Assembly: GCA_031255495.1 (NCBI GenBank)
Contig: JAIRSK010000020.1
Span: 13,919-77,918, forward strand
Direction of reading: 5' to 3'
Length of the DNA stretch: 64,000 nt
DNA from: Endomicrobiellum devescovinae
GTDB taxonomy: Bacteria; Elusimicrobiota; Endomicrobiia; Endomicrobiales; Endomicrobiaceae
Positions 51,208 through 59,968 of this stretch are shown here, in pieces. Under the pieces are notes generated by a model that saw only the letters and a program-made list of their open reading frames with translations, was not told the origin of the DNA and made no database searches. The position numbers were made by a program, and so were the translations under genes. How positions within the stretch are numbered: the stretch's first letter is position 1; the number at the start of each line of letters is the position of its first letter.

Positions 51208-52203
51208 TTACTTAGAACCATATTCTTTTTTCATATCTTCAAGAGTCTTAGGAGCATAATCCTTTGCATGTCCTGCAGTCCCAAAATCTTTCATTTTTGA
51301 AATTATAAGATTTGTAAGAGCAGTTCTTGCAGGTCCTAGGTAATCTCTTGGGTCAAACTTCTCAGGAGTTTCCGTAAATACTTTTCTTATTGCAGCCGTA
51401 ATAGCAAGCCTTCCGTCAGTATCAACATTAATTTTTGATACGCCAAGTTTAACCGCTTCTTGAAGGCTAGCCATAGGTACACCAGTTGCTCCCGGCATTT
51501 TTCCGCCGTATTTGTTTACTTCGTCAATCAATTCTTTAGGAACTGAAGAAGCGCCGTGCAATACAATAGGAATATTTATCAACCCTCTTATTTTTTTCAA
51601 AACATCAAAGGCAAGATTTGCCGCTCCTTTAAATTTATAAGCACCGTGCGAAGTTCCTATAGCTATAGCTAAAGAATCAACGCCTGTTTCATCTACAAAT
51701 TTCTTTGCTTCGTTGGGATCAGTCAAATGAATTTTGCCTGAACCAACACCATCTTCAAGTCCGCCGAGAGTTCCTATTTCTGCTTCAACGGAAACACCTC
51801 TGGCATGGGCATATTCAACAACAGAACGGGTAACTTTTACATTATAATCATAAGTGGAAGCAGTTTTGCCATCTTCCATTAAAGATCCGTCTATCATAAC
51901 AGATGAAAAACCTAAGTCTATCGCCTTTATAGCAGATTCCAAAGAGTTGCCGTGGTCTAAATGCATAGCTACTGGAATATCAGGATTTTCAATAACAGCG
52001 GCTTTCATTAAATATCCCAAATAAGTAAAGTTAGAATATTTCAAAGCACCTCTGCTGGCTTGAATAATTACTGGGGACTGAGTCTCTTTTGCAGCAGCCA
52101 TAATAGCCTGAATCTGCTCCATGTTATTGACGTTGTAAGCGCCTACCCCGTAACCTTTCTTTTGCGCTTCTTCCAAAATTTGTTTTGCCGGTACCAATGC
52201 CAT
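51208..52203 (-). CDS. fba: Fructose-bisphosphate aldolase, class II
   Basis: This zinc-dependent aldolase cleaves fructose 1,6-bisphosphate in glycolysis. The 331 residues show zinc ligands in AMHLDHG and IVLHGASSVP, the phosphate loop KINVDTDGR and the VEAEIGTLGG motif. The length suits the class IIB type, though tagatose-bisphosphate aldolase is a close relative and cannot be excluded. It starts 9 nt after accA ends. Confidence 0.93.
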   Translation of the reverse strand: MALVPAKQILEEAQKKGYGVGAYNVNNMEQIQAIMAAAKETQSPVIIQASRGALKYSNFTYLGYLMKAAVIENPDIPVAMHLDHGNSLESAIKAIDLGFSSVMIDGSLMEDGKTASTYDYNVKVTRSVVEYAHARGVSVEAEIGTLGGLEDGVGSGKIHLTDPNEAKKFVDETGVDSLAIAIGTSHGAYKFKGAANLAFDVLKKIRGLINIPIVLHGASSVPKELIDEVNKYGGKMPGATGVPMASLQEAVKLGVSKINVDTDGRLAITAAIRKVFTETPEKFDPRDYLGPARTALTNLIISKMKDFGTAGHAKDYAPKTLEDMKKEYGSK

Positions 52204-52212
52204 GTAATCCTC

Positions 52213-53205
52213 CTATTTTTTCTTCATCTTTTTATTATTTTTCTTAGACGAAGCTTCTTCATAAATTCCTATATTTCTAAATCTTAAATATCTTTCTTGA
52301 ACAACTTTTTTGCTGTTCATCCCATTGTAGGCATGGAGATATTTGCTTAAAACCGTCTTTATATTTGCAGCAGTCTTGTCATGATTGTAATGCGCTCCGC
52401 CAAGAGGCTCTTTTATTATTTCATCTATAACTTTTAGTTTAAGCAAATCTTTTGAGGTAAGTTTTAAAGCATCTGCCGCGTCTGCAGCTTTTGAACCGTC
52501 TCTGAAAAGTATAGCGGCACAGCCTTCAGGTGAGATAACAGAATAATAAGAATTTTCTAAGCACAAAACCTTGTTTGAAATGCCTATCCCTAAAGCACCG
52601 CCTGAACCGCCTTCGCCGATAACAACTGTTATAATAGGAACTTTTATGTTGGACATTTCTTTTAAATTTGTTGCAATGGCTTCAGCTTGTCCTCTTTCTT
52701 CAGCGGCAATTCCGGGATAAGCTCCCGGAGTATCTATAAATGTTATTATAGGGCGATTAAACTTTTCGGCAAGGCTCATTACTCTCATAGCCTTTCTATA
52801 ACCTTCAGGGTGAGCCATACCAAAATTTCTGTCTAAGTTTTCTTCAAGGGTTCTACCTTTTTGATGCCCAATTACAGCTACTGGTTTCTCATCAAGCTCG
52901 GCTATTCCACATAAAACGGCTGGATCATCGCCAAAACATCTGTCGCCATGAAGTTCAACAAAATTTTCAAAAATAAGTTTTATATAGTCTTTAGAATAAG
53001 GTCTTTGTGGGTGTCTAGCAATTTGTATGCGCTGCCATGACGACAACGAGCCATAAATTTTTTGTTTCAATTCGTCTCTTGTTTTCTCAAGATCTTTAAT
53101 CTGTTCTGACAAATCTATGTTTTGTTCCTGAGCAGATTTCTTTAATTCTTCAATTCTTTTATCAATTTCCACTATAGGCTGTTCAAAATCAAAAGTTATA
53201 TCCAT
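52213..53205 (-). CDS. accA: Acetyl-CoA carboxylase carboxyltransferase alpha subunit
   Basis: This half of the carboxyltransferase makes malonyl-CoA for fatty-acid synthesis. The 330 residues show an N-terminal helix with coiled-coil character, HPQRPYSKDYI, HGDRCFGDDPAVLCGIA, the crotonase-fold core FIDTPGAYPGIAAEERGQ and GEGGSGGALGI. AccD is not in this window. It ends in a Lys-rich tail (NNKKMKKK). Confidence 0.96.
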   Translation of the reverse strand: MDITFDFEQPIVEIDKRIEELKKSAQEQNIDLSEQIKDLEKTRDELKQKIYGSLSSWQRIQIARHPQRPYSKDYIKLIFENFVELHGDRCFGDDPAVLCGIAELDEKPVAVIGHQKGRTLEENLDRNFGMAHPEGYRKAMRVMSLAEKFNRPIITFIDTPGAYPGIAAEERGQAEAIATNLKEMSNIKVPIITVVIGEGGSGGALGIGISNKVLCLENSYYSVISPEGCAAILFRDGSKAADAADALKLTSKDLLKLKVIDEIIKEPLGGAHYNHDKTAANIKTVLSKYLHAYNGMNSKKVVQERYLRFRNIGIYEEASSKKNNKKMKKK

Positions 53206-53242
53206 TTACCCTCTTTCTTTAAAACTATACAAATGTTCCTAA

Positions 53243-53950
53243 CTAAAATTTACCTAAATAACTTATCCTTATCACTCTTTCATCTGGAACTCTTCCTGAG
53301 CCCTTTTTCCCCCAACAATCTCTTACAATGCAATCTATATCTAAATATTCCGTCACAGAAAACCTTAAACCAGAGTTAAGCCTTGCATCAGGGAAATAGT
53401 TCACGTTGTCATACTCAAGCATAAAAGATACAAATTCTTTATATAAAGGCACTGTTGCGTTTGAAAACCAATAAATTTTTGGCTTAGAAAAATCGTTCAC
53501 GTTAATACCTAAGTTAAACATCAACCCTTCAATGAAAAATTCCCTACCTGTAACAAAGTACAATCCTTTGCATCTTTGCACATATCCGCCGTCATAATCT
53601 CCATTTATAAAAGTTCCCTGCCCATCATAGCCTAAAGCAAATCCTGGCAGGGTCATACTTCCTCCATAAAGCCTAAGTTTTACATGGAGAGCGGGAACAA
53701 CTGCTTTTATGTTTTCATGTCCTATAAACTTATCTAATTCCCAAGACACTCCTAAATCTAAGGGCTTAAAAACACCAAAATTAATCTCTGAAATTACGTT
53801 TCCGTATGAGAAAAACCTGAAGTCAGCGCTGTACGAACCGTAACTTAATATGCCCGTAGTAGGCGTATCAAGCACATATGTTTTGCTGGCATAAAGAAAA
53901 GAAACACAACATAAGACCGCAGCAAACGACCCTAATATTTTCTTCAACAT
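53243..53950 (-). CDS. Predicted outer-membrane beta-barrel protein
   Basis: The 235-residue protein has a signal peptide (about 1-21). The rest is alternating beta strands with frequent aromatic girdles and terminates in VIRISYLGKF, ending in Phe as barrel proteins often do. The SYGSYSADFRFFSYGNVISEI opening and ELDKFIG look like small orphan porins annotated as hypothetical. No family was named with certainty. It lies between accA and aroK with gaps of 37 and 76 nt. Confidence 0.65.
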   Translation of the reverse strand: MLKKILGSFAAVLCCVSFLYASKTYVLDTPTTGILSYGSYSADFRFFSYGNVISEINFGVFKPLDLGVSWELDKFIGHENIKAVVPALHVKLRLYGGSMTLPGFALGYDGQGTFINGDYDGGYVQRCKGLYFVTGREFFIEGLMFNLGINVNDFSKPKIYWFSNATVPLYKEFVSFMLEYDNVNYFPDARLNSGLRFSVTEYLDIDCIVRDCWGKKGSGRVPDERVIRISYLGKF

Positions 53951-54026
53951 TTATATCTCCTCTCAGCCTGTCTAATTATATAACTTACAACGTCTAAAAT
54001 CAATTTTTAGCTTTGTAAAAAACTGA

Positions 54027-54533
54027 CTAATAGTGGTGTAGAGAGTTTAAAATATTATTTACAACTTGTCTCGGCGTTAATCCATCAGTATTAAAGGCAT
54101 AATCGCAGTCTGAATATACTTCTTTTCTTAATTCTAAAAGTCTTTTTATTTCATCTAAAGGATTTTCGTGCTTTAAGAGCGGTCTTGTTGAATCAGATTT
54201 GACTCTGTAATATATCACTTCGGGAGAAGCGTAAAGATTTATTATTATTCCCTTATTTCCTAAAAGTTTAATGTTTGACGGATTAAGAACAGCCCCTCCT
54301 CCGCAAGATATTACAGAAGGGTGCTCTTGTTGCGATAAAGTTCTTATAATTTCTGATTCCGTTTGTCTAAACTCTTTTTCGCCAAACTTTTCAAAAATCA
54401 TGCTTATTGAAAGCCCTATTTTTTTCTCTATCAAAGCGTCAGTATCAAAAAAAACTCTGTGGAGTTCTTCTGAAAGAAGCTTCCCAGTAACAGATTTTCC
54501 GACACCCATAAAACCTGTTAAAACTAAATTCAT
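54027..54533 (-). CDS. aroK: Shikimate kinase
   Basis: This P-loop kinase phosphorylates shikimate. The 168 residues show Walker A GFMGVGKSVTGKLL, the shikimate site FFDTDALIEKKIG, ISCGGGAVL and the LID RPLLK. It overlaps the aroC stop by 1 nt (TAATG), linking two steps of the path to chorismate, the substrate of TrpE elsewhere in this window. Confidence 0.95.
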   Translation of the reverse strand: MNLVLTGFMGVGKSVTGKLLSEELHRVFFDTDALIEKKIGLSISMIFEKFGEKEFRQTESEIIRTLSQQEHPSVISCGGGAVLNPSNIKLLGNKGIIINLYASPEVIYYRVKSDSTRPLLKHENPLDEIKRLLELRKEVYSDCDYAFNTDGLTPRQVVNNILNSLHHY

Positions 54534-55690
54534 TATAACGATTTTATCCTTTCTTTGTAATCGCTTACTCTTTTCTTAATATCTTCAATAGAATCTCCAC
54601 CGAATTTTTCTGCTAAAGCTTTAGCAAGCTCTATGGCAACTGAAGCCTCAGCAATAACACCCGCAGCAGGAACCGCACAAACGTCACTTCTAACAGTCTC
54701 TGCTTTTGCTGATTCTTTTGTTTTTAGATTTACTGAGTTAAGGGCATTTACAAGCGAAGGTATGGGTTTCATTGTACAAGTTATAACTATAGGCTCACCA
54801 TTGCTCATTCCACCTTCTATACCGCCAGCTCTGTTAGTTTCTCTATAAAAACCTTTTGTTTTATCGTAGAAAATCTCATCATGAGCTTTTGAACCGAAAA
54901 GCTCTGCAAGTTTGACTCCATCTCCAAACTCAACAGCTTTCATAGCCTGAATAGAAATTAAGGCTTGGGCAAGTCGTCCGTCAAGTTTTAAATCATGCTG
55001 GACATGGCTTCCAAGACCAACGGGAACATTCTTAGCTACAACTATAATCTTACCACCAAGCGTATCACCCTTTAAAGAAGCTACTTCTATCAATTTTTTC
55101 ATTTTCTTATCAGCTTCAACATCTGGAGATCTCAGCTCAGAGCTTTCAACATTATCCCAAAACTTTTCTTCTTCAATTGAAATGTTTTCAACAGCAACGC
55201 TTCCAATTTGCGAAGTGTAAGACATAACACTTATACCAACCTCTCTTAAAAGAGCTTTGCACACAGCTCCAGCTGCCACTCTAGCTGCTGTTTCTCTAGC
55301 AGACGCTCTTTCAAGAATATCTCTAAAATCTTCTAAACCGTACTTCATAAGACCAGGCAGATCAGCATGCCCGGGGCGAGGACTTAAAAGAGGAGCGCTA
55401 CTAGACTCTTTTGAAAAAGGCGACATTATGTCTGCCCAATTTTTAAAATCTTTATTGAAAATAAGCATAGCTACTGGAGAACCCAAAGACTTGCAGCGGC
55501 GTATGCCTGATAAAATTTTTACTTTATCAGTTTCTATACGCATTCTTTTGCCCCTGCCATAACCTTTTTGTCTTCTCGCAAGTTCTAAATTTATATTATC
55601 AATATCTATAATAAGTCCAGCAGGAATCCCTTCAACAATTGCTACCAAAGCTTCTCCGTGAGATTCTCCAGCAGTAGTAAACCTGATCAT
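54533..55690 (-). CDS. aroC: Chorismate synthase
   Basis: AroC removes phosphate from EPSP to give chorismate using reduced FMN. The start is at ATG 55690 (MIRFTTAGESHG), with GGAG 7 nt upstream, giving 385 residues; an in-frame GTG lies 4 codons earlier. The family motifs are GESHGEALVAIVEGIPAG, RRQKGYGRGKRM, RPGHADLPG, ARETAARVAAGA and GGMSNGEPI. It is coupled to aroK. Confidence 0.96.
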   Translation of the reverse strand: MIRFTTAGESHGEALVAIVEGIPAGLIIDIDNINLELARRQKGYGRGKRMRIETDKVKILSGIRRCKSLGSPVAMLIFNKDFKNWADIMSPFSKESSSAPLLSPRPGHADLPGLMKYGLEDFRDILERASARETAARVAAGAVCKALLREVGISVMSYTSQIGSVAVENISIEEEKFWDNVESSELRSPDVEADKKMKKLIEVASLKGDTLGGKIIVVAKNVPVGLGSHVQHDLKLDGRLAQALISIQAMKAVEFGDGVKLAELFGSKAHDEIFYDKTKGFYRETNRAGGIEGGMSNGEPIVITCTMKPIPSLVNALNSVNLKTKESAKAETVRSDVCAVPAAGVIAEASVAIELAKALAEKFGGDSIEDIKKRVSDYKERIKSL

Positions 55691-55702
55691 AATTTTCTCC
55701 AC

Positions 55703-55949
55703 AGCAAATTAATGTGTATATATTAATTATTATAACATAAGTATTTTCAATACAAAAATTCCCACGTAAATTTTAACGTGAGAGTTTTTGTTAAATATAT
55801 GAAAAGTTTTTCTTGTTAAACTAAACGACTTTTTTCTTAAACTTATGTTCAAAATATCTTGCTACTTTACTAAACTTGAGCGCTTTGACGCAGGATAGAG
55901 AAATCGTAGAGTGCAATCTTTAAATCTTTGCAAGCATTGCACGTTGACT
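55703..55949. other. Spacer between purB and aroC, with possible gene remnant
   Basis: About 250 nt without a convincing gene. On the minus strand, a short frame ending at a TAG near 55828 encodes a basic peptide (SKVARYFEHKFKKKVV) that looks like a protein C terminus, but the frame is closed only a few tens of codons upstream. It could be the remnant of a lost gene or chance. The terminator at 55753-55782 follows it. Confidence 0.35.
55753..55782 (-). terminator. Bidirectional terminator-like hairpin after purB
   Basis: CACGT (55763-55767) pairs with ACGTG (55776-55780), with AT pairs inside. A T5 tract follows on both strands. It lies about 170 nt past the purB stop and before aroC. Confidence 0.45.
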
Positions 55950-57245
55950 TTATTTTTTAAATACTCGTTTAAAAATATATCCTACATTTTTAAATTGAGA
56001 TTTTACGGCGCAATCTTTTCTGATCTCATCAGGATTCATATATTTTTTTATGTCTTGGCTTCTAAGACATGCTTCCTCAAAAGATATTTTGTTATCCCTT
56101 GCATCAAATGCTGCAGCCTGTGTCATTGCATAAGCATCTTCTCTAGATACGCCTTTGTCCACCAAAGAGAGAAGCGCAGTCCCAGAAAAAATAATATCTT
56201 TTGTTTTGTCTATGTTTGCCTGCATGTTTTTAGGGTAAACATTAAGACCTGACAATAACCCTTGCATTCTGATAAGCATGTAGTGTAAAACTATTGAAGC
56301 ATCGGGAAACATAATCCTTTCCGTGGAAGAATGGCTTATGTCGCGCTCGTGCCACAACGCTATATTTTCCATAGCGGTAACAGCATATCCCCTTAAAAGG
56401 CGAGCAAGTCCGCAGATATTTTCCGAAATTATAGGGTTTCTTTTGTGCGGCATAGCAGACGATCCTTTTTGCCCTTTCGTAAACGGCTCTTCAGCTTCCG
56501 CTACTTCCGTCCTTTGTAAATGTCTTATTTCTACGGCAATCCTTTCAAGACATGCACCGACGTGTGCCAAAGTAGAAAAATAAATTGAATGTCTGTCGCG
56601 GGGAACGATTTGCGTAGAAACAGGTTCTGGCTTCAATCCCATTTTTTTGCATACATACTTCTCAACGCTAGGATCCAAATGAGCCATAGTGCCAACTGCA
56701 CCTGAAATTTTACCATAGCTTACAGTCTCAAGAGCAAAATTCAATCTATTTAAAGACCTCATAATTTCACTGTACCAAGAAGCTACCTTTAATCCAAAAG
56801 TCATCGGCTCTGCATGCACACCGTGAGTTCTTCCCATTATAGGAGTCATCTTATACTTATTTGCCAACTTTGCCGTTATAACAGACAATTTCTTAGTCTC
56901 TTCTATAAGAAGTTCTGTAGCTTGTCTAAGCTGCGCACCAGTAGCTGTGTCTAAAACATCGGAAGACGTCATACCTAAATGTAAAAAACGTCCTTCATGA
57001 CCAACAGTCTCAACAACGCTAGTAAGAAAAGCTATAACGTCGTGCTTAACTGTAAGTTCTATTTTGGCTATTCTTTTAACATTTATTTTTGCTTTTTTCT
57101 TTATGGTCTCCACAGCTTTTTTGGGAACTGTGCCTAACTTTGACATAGCTTCCGCTGCAAAAATTTCAACTTCAAGCATTTTTTTAAATCTGTTTTCATC
57201 TGACCAAACTGCAGCCATTTCAGGCTTAGTATAACGAGAAATCAT
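55950..57245 (-). CDS. purB: Adenylosuccinate lyase
   Basis: PurB cleaves SAICAR and adenylosuccinate in purine synthesis. The 431 residues show the fumarase/aspartase superfamily motifs HDVIAFLTSV, MTSSDVLDTATG, GRTHGVHAEPMTFG and the signature KGSSAMPHKRNP. AAGAGG, which serves as its ribosome site, lies inside a duplicated copy of the purN tail just upstream. Before that duplication purN and purB would have been adjacent. Confidence 0.96.
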   Translation of the reverse strand: MISRYTKPEMAAVWSDENRFKKMLEVEIFAAEAMSKLGTVPKKAVETIKKKAKINVKRIAKIELTVKHDVIAFLTSVVETVGHEGRFLHLGMTSSDVLDTATGAQLRQATELLIEETKKLSVITAKLANKYKMTPIMGRTHGVHAEPMTFGLKVASWYSEIMRSLNRLNFALETVSYGKISGAVGTMAHLDPSVEKYVCKKMGLKPEPVSTQIVPRDRHSIYFSTLAHVGACLERIAVEIRHLQRTEVAEAEEPFTKGQKGSSAMPHKRNPIISENICGLARLLRGYAVTAMENIALWHERDISHSSTERIMFPDASIVLHYMLIRMQGLLSGLNVYPKNMQANIDKTKDIIFSGTALLSLVDKGVSREDAYAMTQAAAFDARDNKISFEEACLRSQDIKKYMNPDEIRKDCAVKSQFKNVGYIFKRVFKK

Positions 57246-57246
57246 T

Positions 57247-57327
57247 TTTAACCTCTTAAATTTTCTTCTACAACTTTTTTAATTGCCTGTGGGTATATTT
57301 TATGCTTTATTCTTATATTTCTAAATT
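57247..57327 (-). repeat. Duplicated 3' end of purN upstream of purB
   Basis: From 57247 to about 57307 the sequence matches the true purN end (58390-58450) with one difference. Similarity continues more weakly to about 57327. Translated, it reads HKIYPQAIKKVVEENLRG and a stop, against HKIYPQAIKKVIEENLRG in purN. It supplies the ribosome-binding sequence of purB and directly abuts the palindrome at 57324-57350. Confidence 0.9.
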
Positions 57328-57350
57328 TTCCAGACAATATCTAGAAAATT
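57324..57350. repeat. 27-nt palindromic element, copy 2 (just past the DUF1016 gene)
   Basis: 13-nt arms (AATTTTCCAGACA and TATCTAGAAAATT) flank one central base. The arms are imperfect at two positions. It is identical at 24 of 27 positions to the perfect palindrome inside the gene (58047-58073). On the plus strand it runs into T residues (57351-57354), so it could also act as a terminator there. Confidence 0.8.
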
Positions 57351-57352
57351 TT

Positions 57353-58357
57353 TTAATCATTTAATATTTCTTTTACTTTGTTTTCTAATAATTTCTTATC
57401 AGGTAAATATAACTGATATTTTGAAACAAAAATTTTATTTGAAAGTCCGCCTGTAGCATATTTTACAAGAAATTCATTTTTATCAGCGGCTATAATGATT
57501 CCTATTGGATCATTATCACCTTCAACATTTTCTTCATCCTTAAAGTAATTCAAATACAGATTCATTTGCCCAATATCTTGGTGTTTAACTTTTGAAGATT
57601 TTAAGTCAATAAGAACAAAACATTTTAATATTCTGTGATAAAAAACTAAATCAATGTAATAATGCTCGTTATCTATTGTAATTTTGTGTTGCCTTGCAAC
57701 AAAAGAGAAGCCATTGCCTAATTCTAATAGAAATTTCTGCAAATTATCAATCAATTTCCTTTCCAAAGTTCTTTCTTTAATAATTTGCCCTTTTGGTAAT
57801 TCATAAAATTCAAAAATATACGGATCTTTGATGGTATCTTTTGGACTTGCTATTTCTTGCCCTTTGTTTGCAAGAGCCAACACTCCCTTTTTATCTTTGC
57901 TTAACGCTAATCGTTGAAACAAAGCTGTTTTTATCTGTCTTTTTAATTCTCTGAAACTCCAATTTTCTTTTATTGACTGCTTCTCATAAAAAGACCTTGC
58001 TAAATCGTCGGATACCGTTAAAAGTTCTGAATAATGGCTCCAACTTAATTTTCCAGACAGTGTCTGGAAAATTGGGTATTTAATATAGAACTGTCTGCAT
58101 AAATATATTGAACTTTTACTAAAACCATTACCATTTTTATATTTCAAATCTTTTGAAATTTTTGATAACAGAGAACTTCCGTAAACTGCTTTTTCTTTAC
58201 CCTTCTGTTCGTATTCAACAATATATCTTCCGATTTCCCAATTTGCTTTTATCAATTCATTATTTATAGCTTTAAAAGCATTTTCCTTTGCTCTTTGAAC
58301 TAAATTTGTAATATTATTGATAAGTTGATTGTACATCTTATTATTGGTAAGTTTCAC
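57353..58357 (-). CDS. DUF1016/YhcG-family PD-(D/E)XK nuclease
   Basis: The 334-residue protein has an N-terminal DUF1016 helical domain (about 5-165; WEIGRYIVEYEQKGKEKAVYG; LSWSHYSELL) followed by a PD-(D/E)XK nuclease domain (about 170-330; YYIDLVFYHRILKCFVLIDLKSSK with the D and DLK catalytic residues, then HQDIGQMNLYLNYF). Family members are orphan or restriction-associated DNA nucleases of unsettled role. The GTG start has AGAGG upstream, and a TATAAT-like element lies just before it. It is flanked by a duplicated purN tail and interrupts purN-purB. No methylase or antitoxin accompanies it. Confidence 0.9.
   Translation of the reverse strand: MKLTNNKMYNQLINNITNLVQRAKENAFKAINNELIKANWEIGRYIVEYEQKGKEKAVYGSSLLSKISKDLKYKNGNGFSKSSIYLCRQFYIKYPIFQTLSGKLSWSHYSELLTVSDDLARSFYEKQSIKENWSFRELKRQIKTALFQRLALSKDKKGVLALANKGQEIASPKDTIKDPYIFEFYELPKGQIIKERTLERKLIDNLQKFLLELGNGFSFVARQHKITIDNEHYYIDLVFYHRILKCFVLIDLKSSKVKHQDIGQMNLYLNYFKDEENVEGDNDPIGIIIAADKNEFLVKYATGGLSNKIFVSKYQLYLPDKKLLENKVKEILND
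58047..58073. repeat. 27-nt perfect palindrome inside the DUF1016 coding region, copy 1
   Basis: AATTTTCCAGACA, one central base, then TGTCTGGAAAATT: 13-nt arms with no mismatch. It encodes IFQTLSGKL at the end of the DUF1016 domain. A near-identical copy follows the stop codon (57324-57350). The encoded motif may be conserved in the family, so part of the symmetry could be protein-driven. Confidence 0.9.
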
Positions 58358-58389
58358 TAAATACCTCTATTATATTATCCTTATGCCCA

Positions 58390-58450
58390 TTTAACCTCTT
58401 AAATTTTCTTCTATAACTTTTTTAATTGCCTGTGGGTATATTTTATGCTC
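58390..58450 (-). repeat. Original purN 3' end (partner of the duplication at 57247)
   Basis: This is the functional end of purN including its stop. It is almost identical to 57247-57307. The two copies bracket the DUF1016 gene as direct repeats, offset by 1143 nt. Confidence 0.9.
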
Positions 58451-58990
58451 TACTTCTAAAACTTTTCTTGCCACTTCTTCAGGAGTATCGCTCTTAGAGA
58501 CTTCTACTTCTTTCTGCAGAATTATTTTGCCAGAATCATATTCTTCATTTGCAAAATGCACAGTTGCTCCAGATTTTTTTTCCCCTGCTTTTACAACAGC
58601 CTCGTGAACAAAATGCCCATACATACCTTTGCCGCCAAATTTTGGAAGAAGAGCAGGGTGAATGTTTAAAATTCTTCCATTATAAACATCTAATATTTCT
58701 TTATCTATCATTCTCATATAGCCAGCAAGGCAGACTAAGTCGGCATTTGCGGCTTGAAGTTCTGTAAGAACTTCCTTGTTAAAAGATTCGTCATCTTTAA
58801 AACTCTTTCTTTCTATACAAACAGATTTTATATTTTCTTTTTTTGCTCTTTCCAAAACAAAAGCATTTGTATTGTTTGAAATAACCAAAACGACTTCAGC
58901 CAGACCTTTTAATACGCCGAACTTATGCGCATCTACTATAGCTTGCATATTAGAGCCGCCGCCGGAAGCTAAAATTACAAGCCTAATCAT
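58391..58990 (-). CDS. purN: Phosphoribosylglycinamide formyltransferase
   Basis: PurN transfers formyl from 10-formyl-THF to GAR. The 199 residues show the ILASGGGSNMQAI loop, catalytic Asn-His in ILNIHPALLPKFGGKGMYG and Asp in EEYDSGKIILQ. It overlaps purM by 4 nt. Its last codons are duplicated beyond the inserted DUF1016 gene. Confidence 0.95.
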   Translation of the reverse strand: MIRLVILASGGGSNMQAIVDAHKFGVLKGLAEVVLVISNNTNAFVLERAKKENIKSVCIERKSFKDDESFNKEVLTELQAANADLVCLAGYMRMIDKEILDVYNGRILNIHPALLPKFGGKGMYGHFVHEAVVKAGEKKSGATVHFANEEYDSGKIILQKEVEVSKSDTPEEVARKVLEVEHKIYPQAIKKVIEENLRG

Positions 58991-59949
58991 ATAATTTCAA
59001 CGCCTCTATTTCCTTTTTTAGTATAACCTATGGCTTTAGCACCCTTGAAAAACTTTTTAACTTGCAAAGCTGTTTCAGGGCGAACAATCAAAACCATTCC
59101 TATTCCCATGTTAAGAGTTCTATAAATATCATCCTGCGGAACTTTTCCTTTTTCTTGAACAAGTTTAAAAATTTCAGGAACTTTCCAAGAATTTTTTTCA
59201 ATTACTACTCTAATACTTTCTGGGAGAATTCTTTCTATTTTATCGTAAAAACTTCCGCCTGTAATATGGGCTATGCCGACTATATTTTGTTTGTTTGAGT
59301 TAAACTTTGAAAGAGCTGCTAAAACTTCTTTAACATAAATTTTAGTCGGAGCAAGTAGCTGTTTTGAGTATCTTTTAAGTTCTGCGTCAGAAAAAACTTT
59401 TCTTATAAGAGAATATCCATTTGAGTGCGGACCGCTTGAAGGAAGACCTATTACAACATCGCCAGATTTTATCTTCTTGCCGCTTATTTGTTTGCCCTTC
59501 TCAATTATTCCTACTGAAAAACCAGCCAAATCATATTCGCCGTCTTTGTAGAAGCCATGCATTTCTGCAGTTTCTCCGCCGATAAGAGAAGAGCCTGATA
59601 ACTCGCAGCCTTTGGCTATACCCTTTATAACTTGTTCGGCTTTACCTACGTTTAACTTTCCGCAAGCAAAATAATCCAAAAAGAAAAGAGGCTTGGCGCC
59701 AACGCATATCAAATCATTTACATTCATAGCTACTAAATCTATCCCTACTGTGTCATGCTTATTAAGAAGAAATGCAAGTTTTAATTTTGTCCCTACACCA
59801 TCAGTTGAACTTACAAGATTGTATCTCGTTCCATTTATCGGAAAAAGCCCACCGAACCCTCCGATTTTAGGTAGCTTCTTTTTCAACCTTTTTACAAGAT
59901 CATTTCCTGCATCAATGTTTACTCCTGCACTCTTATATGTTATAGACAT
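58987..59949 (-). CDS. purM: Phosphoribosylformylglycinamidine cyclo-ligase
   Basis: This is AIR synthetase of the PurM/ThiL/SelD fold. The 320 residues show the YKSAGVNIDAGNDLVKR start, STDGVGTKLKLAF, AMNVNDLICVGAKPLFFLDYFA, GGETAEM and GLPSSGPHSNGYSLIRKVF. It precedes purN in the same transcript with an ATGA overlap. Confidence 0.96.
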   Translation of the reverse strand: MSITYKSAGVNIDAGNDLVKRLKKKLPKIGGFGGLFPINGTRYNLVSSTDGVGTKLKLAFLLNKHDTVGIDLVAMNVNDLICVGAKPLFFLDYFACGKLNVGKAEQVIKGIAKGCELSGSSLIGGETAEMHGFYKDGEYDLAGFSVGIIEKGKQISGKKIKSGDVVIGLPSSGPHSNGYSLIRKVFSDAELKRYSKQLLAPTKIYVKEVLAALSKFNSNKQNIVGIAHITGGSFYDKIERILPESIRVVIEKNSWKVPEIFKLVQEKGKVPQDDIYRTLNMGIGMVLIVRPETALQVKKFFKGAKAIGYTKKGNRGVEII

Positions 59950-59968
59950 TTATATTTTCCTCTTTTTA

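Noticed and set aside
57353..58357. Restriction-modification system around the DUF1016 gene
   Set aside because: No methyltransferase, specificity or second nuclease gene is adjacent; both neighbours are purine genes.
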